Shown here: one piece after another, positions 14,140 to 22,399 of the stretch
Layout: each line of letters opens with the position of its first letter
Position numbering within the stretch: the first letter of the stretch is position 1
Assembly: GCA_937891135.1 (NCBI GenBank)
Contig: CALAFB010000054.1
Location: 1-35,563 of the forward strand
DNA: 35,563 bases
Direction: 5' to 3'
DNA from: an uncultured Elusimicrobium sp.
GTDB taxonomy: Bacteria > Elusimicrobiota > Elusimicrobia > Elusimicrobiales > Elusimicrobiaceae
Notes under the pieces: generated by a model
Databases searched by the model: none
What the model was told of the DNA's origin: nothing
What the model saw: only the letters and a program-made list of their open reading frames with translations
Translations under genes and position numbers: made by a program

Positions 14140-14962
14140 TCTCAAAAAACTTGGCTTAATTGCCGGCGAAGGCAAAATGCCTATTTATATTGCCCGCAAA
14201 GCGACCGAGCGCGGTTATGAAGTCTATGTAACCGGGCTTAAGGGCAATGCCGCGGCGGGGGATTATAAGGGCATTTGTACGGAGTTTAAGCCGTTTCGCT
14301 TAGGGCAAGTAGGGGCCGGGCTGCAGTTTTTCAAAGACCACGGCGTCAAAACGGTTGTTATGGCCGGGCGCGTGCAGCACACGTCCATTTTTATGAACTT
14401 AATGCCCGACAAGCGCGGCTTGGCGTTTTTGGCCTCTTTAAAAAGTATGCAAACCAAGCATATTTTAACGCGCCTCATTGAAGAATTTGCAAAGGAAGGC
14501 ATTTCATTTGAAAATTCCGCTTTATTTTTAGATGATTTTTTCCCCGGTAAAGGCGTACTCTCCAAACGCCAACCCACCCCAGAAGAACAAAAAACCATTG
14601 ATTACGGCTTTACGATTGCCAAGCAAATTGCCGCCCTGGATATTGGGCTTACGTGCGTAGTCAGCCAACAAGCCGTCATTGCGGTAGAAGGTATGGAAGG
14701 TACGGACCGTTGCATTGCGCGTGCGGGAGAACTGTACAAAAAATCCGCGGAGAAAGATACATCGGTAGCCGTTGTGAAGGTGGCGCGCCCGAACCAGGAT
14801 ATGCGCTATGATTTACCGGTAGTCGGTACACGCACACTTAAGAGCGTACACAAAGCCGGGTTTTCTATCTTGGCATTTGAGGCCGGCAAAACACTAGTCA
14901 TGGACGTAGATGAAGTAGTGGCATTGGCCAATAAACTAAACCTCTGTTTAGTAGCGGTATAG
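14126..14962 (+). CDS. lpxI: LpxI, UDP-2,3-diacylglucosamine pyrophosphatase
   Basis: This 278-residue protein of the LpxI (former DUF1009) family hydrolyses UDP-2,3-diacylglucosamine to lipid X in bacteria that lack LpxH. Visible family landmarks are KKLGLIAGEGKMPIYIARKATERGY at the N-terminus, VVMAGRVQHTSIF in the middle, and VVSQQAVIAVEGMEGTDRCIARAG and VARPNQDMRYDLPVVGTRTL in the C-terminal domain. It is the last gene of the operon; lpxB, lpxK and kdtA are not in the window. LpxI rather than LpxH is typical outside Beta- and Gammaproteobacteria. Confidence 0.93.
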   Translation: MTANNLKKLGLIAGEGKMPIYIARKATERGYEVYVTGLKGNAAAGDYKGICTEFKPFRLGQVGAGLQFFKDHGVKTVVMAGRVQHTSIFMNLMPDKRGLAFLASLKSMQTKHILTRLIEEFAKEGISFENSALFLDDFFPGKGVLSKRQPTPEEQKTIDYGFTIAKQIAALDIGLTCVVSQQAVIAVEGMEGTDRCIARAGELYKKSAEKDTSVAVVKVARPNQDMRYDLPVVGTRTLKSVHKAGFSILAFEAGKTLVMDVDEVVALANKLNLCLVAV

Positions 14963-14986
14963 TAAACAATCCGTTTTTCATTTAAT

Positions 14987-15016
14987 ATATGGGCCCGCCA
15001 AGTTGCGGGCCCATAT
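14987..15016. terminator. 12-bp hairpin between convergent lpxI and pilin C
   Basis: ATATGGGCCCGC (14987-14998) and GCGGGCCCATAT (15005-15016) form a perfect 12-bp stem with a six-base loop between the two stop codons. Neither side has a clean U tract, so it may be a bidirectional terminator or an mRNA 3'-end stabiliser. Confidence 0.6.
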
Positions 15017-15025
15017 GCAGATTTC

Positions 15026-15535
15026 CTATTTTACTTCACATCCATTACTGCCGCATAGTTTGGGGCAGAAGGAGGGGTTGGTTCCGTTACCGGTATCACA
15101 TATAACTTTTCCATCGGACAACGCCAAAAGATACTGGTATCCGTCAATGTCATCGTTAAAACTATCCATACGGTTGGCTATGAAACCATCACCATCCCAT
15201 TCGTATACCCAACCTTTGGTTACTACGCAACGCTCGCTATCGCCTAAACAAGAGATTACTTCTCCCGGCAATTGGATATCCAAATTACTTAACAGGTTAA
15301 TTCCACATGGGTGCGTAGAACCGACATCAACCGGTCCATGTTGCAACACACATAATTGATACCCCTTATACACTTCATTTAATAAGAGGCGGGCCTCGCT
15401 TGTACGTGCTTTTTCCACCGCAAACTGGTACTGCGGCAACGCTACTGCTGCCAAAATACCGATAATCAGTATGACTACCAAAAGTTCTATTAGTGTAAAA
15501 CCTTTGGGATATATACTACGTTGTTGTCGTTTCAT
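15026..15535 (-). CDS. Type IV pilin-like protein (pilin C)
   Basis: This 169-residue prepilin-like protein has an 11-residue basic leader (MKRQQRSIYPKG) followed by FTLIELLVVILIIGILAAVALPQYQFAVEKARTSEARLLLNEV. The head domain carries CVLQHG, THPCGINLL, VISCLGDSERCVVTKGWVYEWDG and the C-terminal FCPKLCGSNGCEVK, so several disulfides are likely. It is closely related to pilin E at the right edge (same helix extension and the same GWVYEWDG and FCPKLCGS elements). The codons of the shared part are almost identical, indicating a recent duplication or gene conversion. AGGAG lies seven bases before ATG. It has its own promoter and a 278-nt structured leader, and is monocistronic. Confidence 0.9.
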   Translation of the reverse strand: MKRQQRSIYPKGFTLIELLVVILIIGILAAVALPQYQFAVEKARTSEARLLLNEVYKGYQLCVLQHGPVDVGSTHPCGINLLSNLDIQLPGEVISCLGDSERCVVTKGWVYEWDGDGFIANRMDSFNDDIDGYQYLLALSDGKVICDTGNGTNPSFCPKLCGSNGCEVK

Positions 15536-15813
15536 AAGACACTCCTGTTTGTTAATTTTAATTTTTGACCCTTAGGCCCAATTTTTCTGCTTATGAAACC
15601 ACAACAAAACGGCTATTTTTGCCGAGCCAATTCAGGGTACCCAACATTGTAGCCGCGGTTTTCCATTACGAATGGAAAACACTCGGTACAAAATAATGAG
15701 TTCGCGAAAAAACATTATCTTGTACCTGACAACGGACTATCCTTGGACCTGAATTGTACCTTTGAACAGGCACACCGTTTCTTAAACGGTTCCAAAAACA
15801 GATAAAAAATTGT
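15536..15813 (-). promoter_or_regulatory. Structured pseudoknot leader RNA of pilin C
   Basis: Minus strand from +1 at 15813 (ACAATTT). Hairpin 1 is ACCGTTT/AAACGGT (15790-15784 with 15780-15774). Hairpin 2 is GTGCC/GGTAC, with one G-U pair (about 15773-15756). The long-range strand CAATTCAGG (15756-15748) pairs with CCTGAATTG (15636-15628), 9 bp. The linker AAGGATAGTCCGTTGTCAG is at 15744-15726. The internal hairpin is GGTACAA/TTGTACC (15726-15720 with 15691-15685), extended by CATTAT/ATAATG after one mismatch. A 10-bp hairpin GTTTTCCATT/AATGGAAAAC occupies 15680-15658. The terminal stem CGGCT/AGCCG (15655-15651 with 15614-15610) encloses the second long-range strand and is followed by TTTTGTTG. 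Confidence 0.8.
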
Positions 15814-15819
15814 ATCTAT

Positions 15820-15848
15820 AGTATAGTAAAAAAAGGCTGTTTTTCACA
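15820..15848 (-). promoter_or_regulatory. Promoter of pilin C
   Basis: TATACT (15825-15820) six bases before ACAATTT, with a weak -35 TGTGAA (15848-15843) at 17 bp. The -35 lies inside the terminator hairpin of the upstream operon. Confidence 0.6.
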
Positions 15849-15857
15849 GCCTTTTTT
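15828..15857 (-). terminator. Terminator of the 23.7-15.9 kb envelope operon
   Basis: AAAAAAGGCTGT, a five-base loop and ACAGCCTTTTTTT on the minus strand (15857-15828): a 6-bp GC-rich core extended by A-U pairs and ending in a T run. It lies 21 bases after the DUF2339 gene stop. Confidence 0.8.
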
Positions 15858-15877
15858 AGAAATAATTTTGTTTTTAG

Positions 15878-18697
15878 TTAGCGGATTACTTTTTTACGCT
15901 GATACCAGAACGATGCCACAATGAGCATTACGGCTAGTCCAAATAACCCGATAATGCGGTAAATGGCTTGCAGTTGCCAAATGTCCGATAAGAAAAACTT
16001 GGCTAACGCTAGCCCTACTACTCCAATCCCGGCTTTGGAAACAGCGGATTTTTGTAATTTAAGTCCTACCCCAATGGCGGCTAGCCCAAACAGGGCCCAG
16101 CCCAAGGTGTAGGCCAGGGCTTCGGCTACTTGTCCGGTAAATTCAAAATACAAATACTTACGTTCTGTATTAAACCAATGGGCGATTTCCATATTGAGTA
16201 ACCAAAATAATGTGGCCGCCCCGGCTATGTAAAAAACCGATTTAAAAAACCGCGGGGTATCCCACAATTTTGCGCACATAAAGAAAGACATCGCACATAA
16301 TCCATATACCCACAAGTACCAGTTCCAAATGCGTCCTGTGGCAATATGCGTATACGGGAAAAATAATAACATACACACCACCGGCACGAACACTAGTCCG
16401 GCCCCGATTTTCCACCCGGTATAGGGTATTTTAGTATGCAAAGCCAGTAACAACACGGCTTCTGCTGCCCAGGCTACGGCCAGCCAATGGTTTTGTAATG
16501 CCAGCGGGAAAATGATAGTTAAGAAGATGAGTACCGCCCCGCTCATAAACCCGATCGCAACAGCGGGACCTTGCGGCTCCTTGGTATCTCCCCATAATTT
16601 ATGCAACAGCCGAGCATAGATGACCAGTAACAATACTGGAATGATGGATGTTTCCGTATCCGGGGCATATTCACCCACCCATAAACATCCAAATAAGCAG
16701 GCCGTAAGCCCGGACAAAGCACACGCAATCCACGGGCCGTTTTTATTCCATAATTTTTTGCGGCTGATAAACGGAGTATAGATACACAGTCCCAATAATA
16801 CGATTGACCAGCCGGCAAAAGCAAGCGCACTATACGGCCATTTTGGCAAAACCAGCGTACACCAAGCGGCCAGTTGTACCCATGTACTCCCTACTACAGC
16901 CACAGGCAGGATATATGTATTTTGGTAGAATCGGGCCACTATGATATTGACGGCATATACCAGCGCGGTAGTTCCTAAAATCCAATGTAGGGAAGTGGTT
17001 TCATTGGCTTGTATGGCCGCAGTTAAAATGAGCAGGAAGGGTAGTAATGCCGTTACGGCAGCGATACTTTGCTGCAGTACGTCATTCTCGGGCAGTAGGT
17101 GGACCCGGCGTAAGCCTTGCAATACGGCCACGCATAATATAACAGGCAGCATCCCGCCCAATAGTAGAAAGGGGGCAAAGGCTTCTGTGCCTGTTTCTAA
17201 AATCAGTTGGCCCAGTAAGAAAATAAACAATAGTGCGGTGGCAATCAGACCTAGCCATAATTTCCGGGCCCATGCCGCTACAGCCAGGATAAGAACGGTA
17301 AGCAAACTCAGTACTCCAAACAATCCTACAAAATCATTTACGGATGTAGAAGTTCCCTGGATGAGAGAAAGTATCAGGATGCCGCCCATCATAGCAACCG
17401 GATATATAGCGGAAAATACGTCCGGCTGCGTACGTTTAAAGCGGGGCAATAATTCCACGCAACTGTTAAGCAGCGTAAACACCAAACACGTGCACAACGT
17501 CAGCCACAAAGGGGCTTGGGTGTGCATCATCCACGTACCTAGCACCGCAAAGGATAGCACTTTGCAAGCCCGCGTAAACCCATAAGGTAACAGTTGCCGT
17601 TCGGCCAGTAGCAACACTAAGGCGTTCGCCAGCAAAGTATATCCTAAAAATGGGAGTACTACCGGCATAACTCCCGGTAAACAGGCACCGGCAGGTAACA
17701 TCAGTAACAGTCCCATACACAGGTAAATGCCGGCTGCGTAAGAAATTGTATTACATGCAGGCTGGCGGCGCACGAGCCAGGCACTTGCTAACGCATACAA
17801 GGAAAAGAAAATAGCTACTCCGGTTAACTTATACGCTTCTACCGGGAATAACCACGCCGCTTGGCTAAGCCACGTAAACGTAAGTGTACAAATGAATAAT
17901 CCGTACCAGCCTTTTTTCACGGCTCCGTAGGCAGAAGTTAAATTGATACAAAATACATATAAGAAAAATGCTACCCATGCGTCGCTGCCGTTATGGAGTA
18001 AAATAGGGGTTAAAAAGGCGATGATTGCTCCTAAGTATCCTACATATTTTGCATTTTTGACGAGGGAAGTTCCTAGTGCCGCAAACGATACCAGTCCCAT
18101 AAACACGAAACAAAGTGGCAAGGAAATCAAGTGATAAAACGTGTGGGCACAAAATACCGCGGCATACACGATGGCCCAGCCGCTTCCCAGTAATGTGTGG
18201 GAAGTAATGCGGTATTTTTCATTTTTTAGCATATACCCGCATCCGGCCAAACACACTCCCAATAGACTACTGACCCAAATACGCATTGCCGGGCTTAATA
18301 GTAAGAAATGGTTTTCTACGGCATATTTAATGCCGAACACAACTCCCAAAAAAAGCATAAATCCGCCCAGCCAGGAAAATAACTTAGCGGTTGTAATTTC
18401 AAAATTGGGTTTGGCTGACTTTTTAGCGGAAGGCTTTTCGGTTACTTCTGTGAAAATAAACGGTTCTGGTTCAGGTGCAATATGTTGTGAAGCCGGAGCC
18501 GATACTACTTCTGCCTTTTTAGTGGAAATGACCGCTTGCGGCTTAGAAACAGAAGAAGCCGGTGGTACAGGGTTTTTTTCTTGTGTTTGTTTGGGCATCA
18601 TAAGTGGCAATTGGTCTAATTTATCCTGCAAGCGGTTGACGGTTACTTGCAACACAATCAGCCAAACTAGTATGACGAGCATTAGAAGTATTATCAT
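15878..18697 (-). CDS. DUF2339-type multi-spanning membrane protein
   Basis: This is a 939-residue protein with a single N-terminal helix (residues about 2-17), then a charged coiled stretch and a Pro/Ala/Lys-rich linker to about residue 95. More than 20 closely spaced hydrophobic helices run from NFEITTAKLFSWLGGFMLFLGVVFGIKYAVEN to the C-terminus. The entry into the membrane part (LFSWLGGFxLFLGVxFxIKYAxEN) and the ending (KAGIGVVGLALAKFFLSDIWQL followed by YRIIGLFGLAVMLI) are hallmarks of the DUF2339 family, whose function is not established. It starts with GGAG eight bases upstream. It is the last gene of the envelope operon, 35 nt after the TPR lipoprotein gene, and is followed by a strong terminator. 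I expect an inner-membrane location. Confidence 0.8.
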   Translation of the reverse strand: MIILLMLVILVWLIVLQVTVNRLQDKLDQLPLMMPKQTQEKNPVPPASSVSKPQAVISTKKAEVVSAPASQHIAPEPEPFIFTEVTEKPSAKKSAKPNFEITTAKLFSWLGGFMLFLGVVFGIKYAVENHFLLLSPAMRIWVSSLLGVCLAGCGYMLKNEKYRITSHTLLGSGWAIVYAAVFCAHTFYHLISLPLCFVFMGLVSFAALGTSLVKNAKYVGYLGAIIAFLTPILLHNGSDAWVAFFLYVFCINLTSAYGAVKKGWYGLFICTLTFTWLSQAAWLFPVEAYKLTGVAIFFSLYALASAWLVRRQPACNTISYAAGIYLCMGLLLMLPAGACLPGVMPVVLPFLGYTLLANALVLLLAERQLLPYGFTRACKVLSFAVLGTWMMHTQAPLWLTLCTCLVFTLLNSCVELLPRFKRTQPDVFSAIYPVAMMGGILILSLIQGTSTSVNDFVGLFGVLSLLTVLILAVAAWARKLWLGLIATALLFIFLLGQLILETGTEAFAPFLLLGGMLPVILCVAVLQGLRRVHLLPENDVLQQSIAAVTALLPFLLILTAAIQANETTSLHWILGTTALVYAVNIIVARFYQNTYILPVAVVGSTWVQLAAWCTLVLPKWPYSALAFAGWSIVLLGLCIYTPFISRKKLWNKNGPWIACALSGLTACLFGCLWVGEYAPDTETSIIPVLLLVIYARLLHKLWGDTKEPQGPAVAIGFMSGAVLIFLTIIFPLALQNHWLAVAWAAEAVLLLALHTKIPYTGWKIGAGLVFVPVVCMLLFFPYTHIATGRIWNWYLWVYGLCAMSFFMCAKLWDTPRFFKSVFYIAGAATLFWLLNMEIAHWFNTERKYLYFEFTGQVAEALAYTLGWALFGLAAIGVGLKLQKSAVSKAGIGVVGLALAKFFLSDIWQLQAIYRIIGLFGLAVMLIVASFWYQRKKVIR

Positions 18698-18732
18698 ATG
18701 TTTTCTCCTTCATTAAATAAATATAAAATTAT

Positions 18733-19722
18733 TTATTTCCATTCACTTAGTAAACGGGTAGCTACTTGTCCCACAAAACTTTCTGGGTCTTGTCGGGCGG
18801 CTTGTTGTAAATGGGTGCAAGCGGAAATTTTTCGGCCTAAGGCCCGTTCATTGAGGGCGAGCAACAGTAATCCTAGCGGTTGGTTAGGGTATTTAGAAAG
18901 CAATTCTTTAGTTTCATTTAAAGAATCGGTATATCGGCCATTTTGGTATAAGCCGATAATTTGGTAAAGTTGTAAATCCTCCCGTTCTGGTGCCAGCTTG
19001 CGGGCCATACGGATATCTGCTAATGCCTGAGCATATTTTTTTAAGCCAAATGCGGCTTTAGCACTCAAAAGCCAATAATCCGGGTTGTCATTTTCTTGTG
19101 CCAGGGTTTGGGTAATGTGTATGAAGGCTTGTTCATAATTGCGTTGATTTAAAAAAGTAGAAACATACCGGGCCCGGTAGAGTGGGGAAGGAGAAGTACT
19201 CAGCGCAAAGATTTTGTCATAATAGGAACGGGCTTTGGAATAAAATCCAAAAGAACGGTAATTTTCCGCTTGTCCGGCCAAGGCAGTTAAGTTATTAGGT
19301 TCCTGTTGTAGAGCCCGGTCATATAATTCTTGAGAGCGGTTTGTCAAACCGGTACGTTGGTATAGGTTAGCCGCTGCTAGCAATAAGGGCACATTTTTAG
19401 GATGAAATTCCAATGCTTCTAAGTATACTTCTAAGGCCCGGTCCAGTTGTTCCAATTGTTCATAACTCATTCCCAATAAGCGGTAGGCACGCGCTTCCCG
19501 CCGTTTGACGTTGCCTGCTTTATAAATATAGGTAGATAATTCCCCAATAGCTTCTTGGTATTTTTGCTGGTCATATAAATCGCGGGCGCGGACGTACTCT
19601 TTTCGGTCCTTCATCGGATCAAATCCTAAAAAACCATGTTGAAATAAGGAACATCCACTTAGTACGCAGATCCCCACTATTCCCCACAAGGGTTTAGTTG
19701 ACAAAAATAGACGGTAAGGCAT
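18733..19722 (-). CDS. TPR-repeat lipoprotein
   Basis: This 329-residue protein has a lipoprotein signal (lipobox LSGC at about residues 21-24). It is otherwise built from tetratricopeptide-like helix pairs: YVRARDLYDQQKYQEAIGELSTYIY, AYRLLGMSYEQLEQLDRALEVYLEALEFHPKNVPLLLAAANLYQ, ELYDRALQQEPNNLTALAGQAE and ALADIRMARKLAPEREDLQLYQIIGLYQNGRY. About seven repeats span the mature protein. TPR lipoproteins usually act as scaffolds at the outer membrane (compare BamD or PilF-type proteins), but no specific partner can be named. The start overlaps the patatin gene by 29 bp, so translation is probably coupled. Membership of the operon with TolC-like, HAMP and beta-barrel genes points to envelope work. 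Confidence 0.82.
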   Translation of the reverse strand: MPYRLFLSTKPLWGIVGICVLSGCSLFQHGFLGFDPMKDRKEYVRARDLYDQQKYQEAIGELSTYIYKAGNVKRREARAYRLLGMSYEQLEQLDRALEVYLEALEFHPKNVPLLLAAANLYQRTGLTNRSQELYDRALQQEPNNLTALAGQAENYRSFGFYSKARSYYDKIFALSTSPSPLYRARYVSTFLNQRNYEQAFIHITQTLAQENDNPDYWLLSAKAAFGLKKYAQALADIRMARKLAPEREDLQLYQIIGLYQNGRYTDSLNETKELLSKYPNQPLGLLLLALNERALGRKISACTHLQQAARQDPESFVGQVATRLLSEWK

Positions 19723-20650
19723 ATAGTAGTAAATCCTCTTGTAAAGCCCCTAAATTCTTGTAGGCTTCTTTCACGCCCACTTCTCCGGCCTGTTGTAATT
19801 TGTTAAGTTCTAGTGTGCCGGTATCTAGCACACGGTTGGTAATTACAAAATTGGCTTTACGGGCCGATTCTTCAATCATGGCGGCCGCACGCACGTCGTT
19901 GACACGGTTAACATATCCTAAAATAGTGGTGGGAGTTTTGGAAGAAAAATCAAACGGCGTTACGGACGCAATTACATAATCAGCTCCCATTTGTTTTACC
20001 GTTTCTACCGGCAAATAATCTACCACAGCTCCGTCTACCAGCGCCCGGTGGCGGTATTCTACGGGTTCAAATACACCCGGCAAATTCATACTGGCACGTA
20101 CGGCAATAGATAACGGCCCGGAGTTAAACAACACCCGCTCTCCGGTTTTTACGTCCATAGCTGAACAGGAAAATGGAATTGGCATGTCCTCAAATTGCAT
20201 ATTGCCCAGTTGTTCTTCAAAAAATTTGGACAAGTTGGCAGAGGTAGGCAGCTTGCGTTCAAAAATAAAACGGAAAAGTCCCCGGGTATTGAAGTCCGGC
20301 GTAATGGTACTTAACGTAATATGATTGCCTAATTCCCACAGTTTTTTGGTGGGTAATCCGGCTGCATAGAGCCCGCCAACTACAGATCCCATAGAAGTGC
20401 CTGCCAGTTTATCAATGGGAAGTTGGGCATTGTCAAAAACTTCTAATACGCCGACATGGGCAAATCCGCGTACTCCGCCGGCTGAAAGAGCCAGCCCGAT
20501 CGTGGGGCGTTTTTGCTTTGGCAATTCTATAAACCGCTGCCACATCCATTCGCGTAAAATTTCATCATCTGTATGTATGGGGAAAGCGGCTAATGTTCCG
20601 CCCCAACACAGAACTAGGGTGCTTAAAAAAAGCCGGCGCCATGTAAACAT
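19694..20650 (-). CDS. Exported patatin-like phospholipase (RssA-like)
   Basis: A patatin-domain serine hydrolase of 318 residues. The oxyanion loop is GLALSAGGVRGFAHVGVLE, the nucleophile elbow GTSMGS has Ser86, and the catalytic Asp206 lies in VDGAVVDYLP. These are the complete dyad motifs of the RssA/YlbK group. The start at 20650 begins a signal-like segment (MFTWRRLFLSTLVLCWGGTLAAF) and has AAGGA upstream; a longer in-frame start at 20674 would lie within the TolC-like gene. The stop of that gene and this ATG overlap by one base (TAATG), a classic coupling arrangement. Unlike cytosolic RssA, an N-terminal export or anchor signal suggests periplasmic action on lipids. Substrate is unknown. 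The C-terminal segment after about residue 290 has no clear motif. Confidence 0.87.
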   Translation of the reverse strand: MFTWRRLFLSTLVLCWGGTLAAFPIHTDDEILREWMWQRFIELPKQKRPTIGLALSAGGVRGFAHVGVLEVFDNAQLPIDKLAGTSMGSVVGGLYAAGLPTKKLWELGNHITLSTITPDFNTRGLFRFIFERKLPTSANLSKFFEEQLGNMQFEDMPIPFSCSAMDVKTGERVLFNSGPLSIAVRASMNLPGVFEPVEYRHRALVDGAVVDYLPVETVKQMGADYVIASVTPFDFSSKTPTTILGYVNRVNDVRAAAMIEESARKANFVITNRVLDTGTLELNKLQQAGEVGVKEAYKNLGALQEDLLLYALPSIFVN

Positions 20651-21942
20651 TATAAATCCTTGCCAATGGCCCATTCTAACTCGGCTTTGGCAATATGATT
20701 TTCGCGTAAGGCCTCTAAGTAAGCCTGGCCTGTTTGCAGGTAATCGTGCAACGCTTCCAACCCGGTAATACCCGTGTGCGGGGTTTGTTTAAGTTGCTGT
20801 TTAATAAGTTTTTCCAATAGTTGATATGTTTCCCGCCGAGTTTCTACTTCTTTCTGCCAAAAAGCCATTTTAGTAAAACTGGACGTAACTTGCACGCGGA
20901 TTGTGTCTTCTATAGCGGAGCGGTGTAGTGTTCCTTTTTTGTGTTCAGCTTTTTTTTGGCTTATTTGCTGGGAAAATGTATATGGAATAGGCAGCCGTAC
21001 CGCTAAGGAAAGTTGTTTGTTTTCGTCATCCAAATCCGAAGAACCTACCCGCTCATACGAAGCATTTAATAAAATATCCGGGTAACGCCTAGACAAAGCT
21101 ATATCTATGGCAATGCTGTCTAGTTCTAGTGCATAAATAGCGGTTTTAAGTTCGGGGCGAAATTCGGTGGCCCATAATTGAAAATGCGGTAAATCCCCCG
21201 TTATGGAAACGGGGTCTAAATCCCCGGATATTGTCAATGGGGCATTTGTTTCTTTATTCAAACTCACTAACATGGCCAGGCGGGCCTGTTCTAATTCGTA
21301 TTGGGCCTGATTCGCGCGCGCTTGTAATTGGGCCAAAATGGCTTGTTGCCGGATGCGGGTCCATCCGTCGGAAGATAAGTGCCAGCGGGCCGTTTTGTTC
21401 CACAAGTCTTGGGCAAGTGCTGCATGTTGCTGGGCATATAATAAATGGGTAAATGATTTTTTAATATCCAGCACTATGGCATTTTTTACACTCTCATAAC
21501 GGCTTTGAGCCTGTTTCAGGTTTGCCCGGGCTGTTTTTAACGCCCCGTGGATACGTCCACCTGAATAAATATATTGGGTTGCACTAGCCCCCACGCCATA
21601 GTAGCGGTTCGAGTCCAACATTTTGCTAGGTGGCAAAAAACGGCTTGTAGCTATTTCCGGCAGTATCATAGCGGAGTCTGCATCATACCACGAAGCATTT
21701 CCCTGCAAAGTAAACTGTGGTAAATAGCGGAATTTTGCCTCACTTACTTTTTGTTCGGCAATAATAATTTCTTGCCGGGCGGTTAAAAATTCGGAATTAT
21801 TTTCAAGTCCCAAGCGAATAGCATTTTCCAGAGTAAGGTGTTCACTTAACAAACTGGAAAAATTGACGCTGTAATTACTTTGGGCCTGGGCGGTAATGGC
21901 CAGGCTAACACATATACACAACAAAAGCCAAGTTCGTTTCAT
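20650..21942 (-). CDS. TolC-family outer membrane channel
   Basis: A 430-residue outer membrane efflux protein-like sequence. A signal peptide (MKRTWLLLCICVSLAITAQA) is followed by LTLENAIRLGLENNSEFLTARQEIIIAEQKVSEAKFRYLPQFTLQGNASW, the typical start of the TolC repeat. Long helices (YESVKNAIVLDIKKSFTHLLYAQQHAALAQ) and a second half with LSLAVRLPIPYT close the barrel. TolC proteins are trimeric outer-membrane ducts used by efflux pumps and type I secretion. No inner-membrane pump or periplasmic adaptor is encoded in the window, so the partner is elsewhere or the role differs. Start chosen at 21942 for the signal peptide. There is no Shine-Dalgarno site, but the start lies 4 nt after the preceding stop, suggesting coupling. 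Confidence 0.85.
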   Translation of the reverse strand: MKRTWLLLCICVSLAITAQAQSNYSVNFSSLLSEHLTLENAIRLGLENNSEFLTARQEIIIAEQKVSEAKFRYLPQFTLQGNASWYDADSAMILPEIATSRFLPPSKMLDSNRYYGVGASATQYIYSGGRIHGALKTARANLKQAQSRYESVKNAIVLDIKKSFTHLLYAQQHAALAQDLWNKTARWHLSSDGWTRIRQQAILAQLQARANQAQYELEQARLAMLVSLNKETNAPLTISGDLDPVSITGDLPHFQLWATEFRPELKTAIYALELDSIAIDIALSRRYPDILLNASYERVGSSDLDDENKQLSLAVRLPIPYTFSQQISQKKAEHKKGTLHRSAIEDTIRVQVTSSFTKMAFWQKEVETRRETYQLLEKLIKQQLKQTPHTGITGLEALHDYLQTGQAYLEALRENHIAKAELEWAIGKDL

Positions 21943-21946
21943 ATAT

Positions 21947-22390
21947 TTACGGTAAGGGTTTATTGTGAATGCGGTTTTCCACCACATCCATCATCTTATT
22001 AAAATCGTCTTGTAATTCTGTCAAGGAATCTCCTTGGCGCAAGTGAATACGTTGGGAAAAATCCCCCGCTGCAATTTTTTTACATGTCTGTTCAAAGCGG
22101 TATACCGGCCCGGCCATTTTATGCGAAACAATGGCCGAGATAATAACTACAAATAATACATAAATAGCAATTTTATAAAAGAAACTGGATACAATGGGGA
22201 TAAATTCATCGTAAATCGGCTGCATGAGTACCGGATAAGCATCAAAAAGTTCGTTTAAGGTAATAGCCAGTTCCAACGTCATAATGGCTAGACCACATAA
22301 AACGCTCACTACAATGAGCGTCATATAACGCAGTTGCAGCCCTTTTTTAATAAAAATAGTACGGCGTTGGAATGGATTTTTTGGGGTCAT
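21947..22390 (-). CDS. HAMP-domain membrane protein without output domain
   Basis: A 147-residue protein with two transmembrane helices (about 21-43 and 71-89) flanking a short periplasmic loop of about 27 residues. A HAMP-like segment follows: SHKMAGPVYRFEQTCKKIAAGDFSQRIHLRQGDSLTELQDDFNKMMDVVENRI, including the GPVYRFE entry, AGDFSQRI turn and EL.DDFN second helix. The protein ends shortly after HAMP, so there is no kinase, methyl-accepting or cyclase domain. HAMP normally relays signals between membrane and cytoplasmic output domains. A stand-alone version might act through a partner or as a dimerisation module. It sits inside the envelope operon, 4 nt before the TolC-like gene and 9 nt after the beta-barrel gene. 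No frameshift is needed to explain its shortness: the downstream sequence is the TolC-like gene. Confidence 0.82.
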   Translation of the reverse strand: MTPKNPFQRRTIFIKKGLQLRYMTLIVVSVLCGLAIMTLELAITLNELFDAYPVLMQPIYDEFIPIVSSFFYKIAIYVLFVVIISAIVSHKMAGPVYRFEQTCKKIAAGDFSQRIHLRQGDSLTELQDDFNKMMDVVENRIHNKPLP

Positions 22391-22399
22391 ACCTTTCTC

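Noticed and set aside
16941..17585. Long plus-strand frame opposite the DUF2339 gene
   Set aside because: Shadow of the hydrophobic minus-strand gene; no Shine-Dalgarno site and no recognisable domain.
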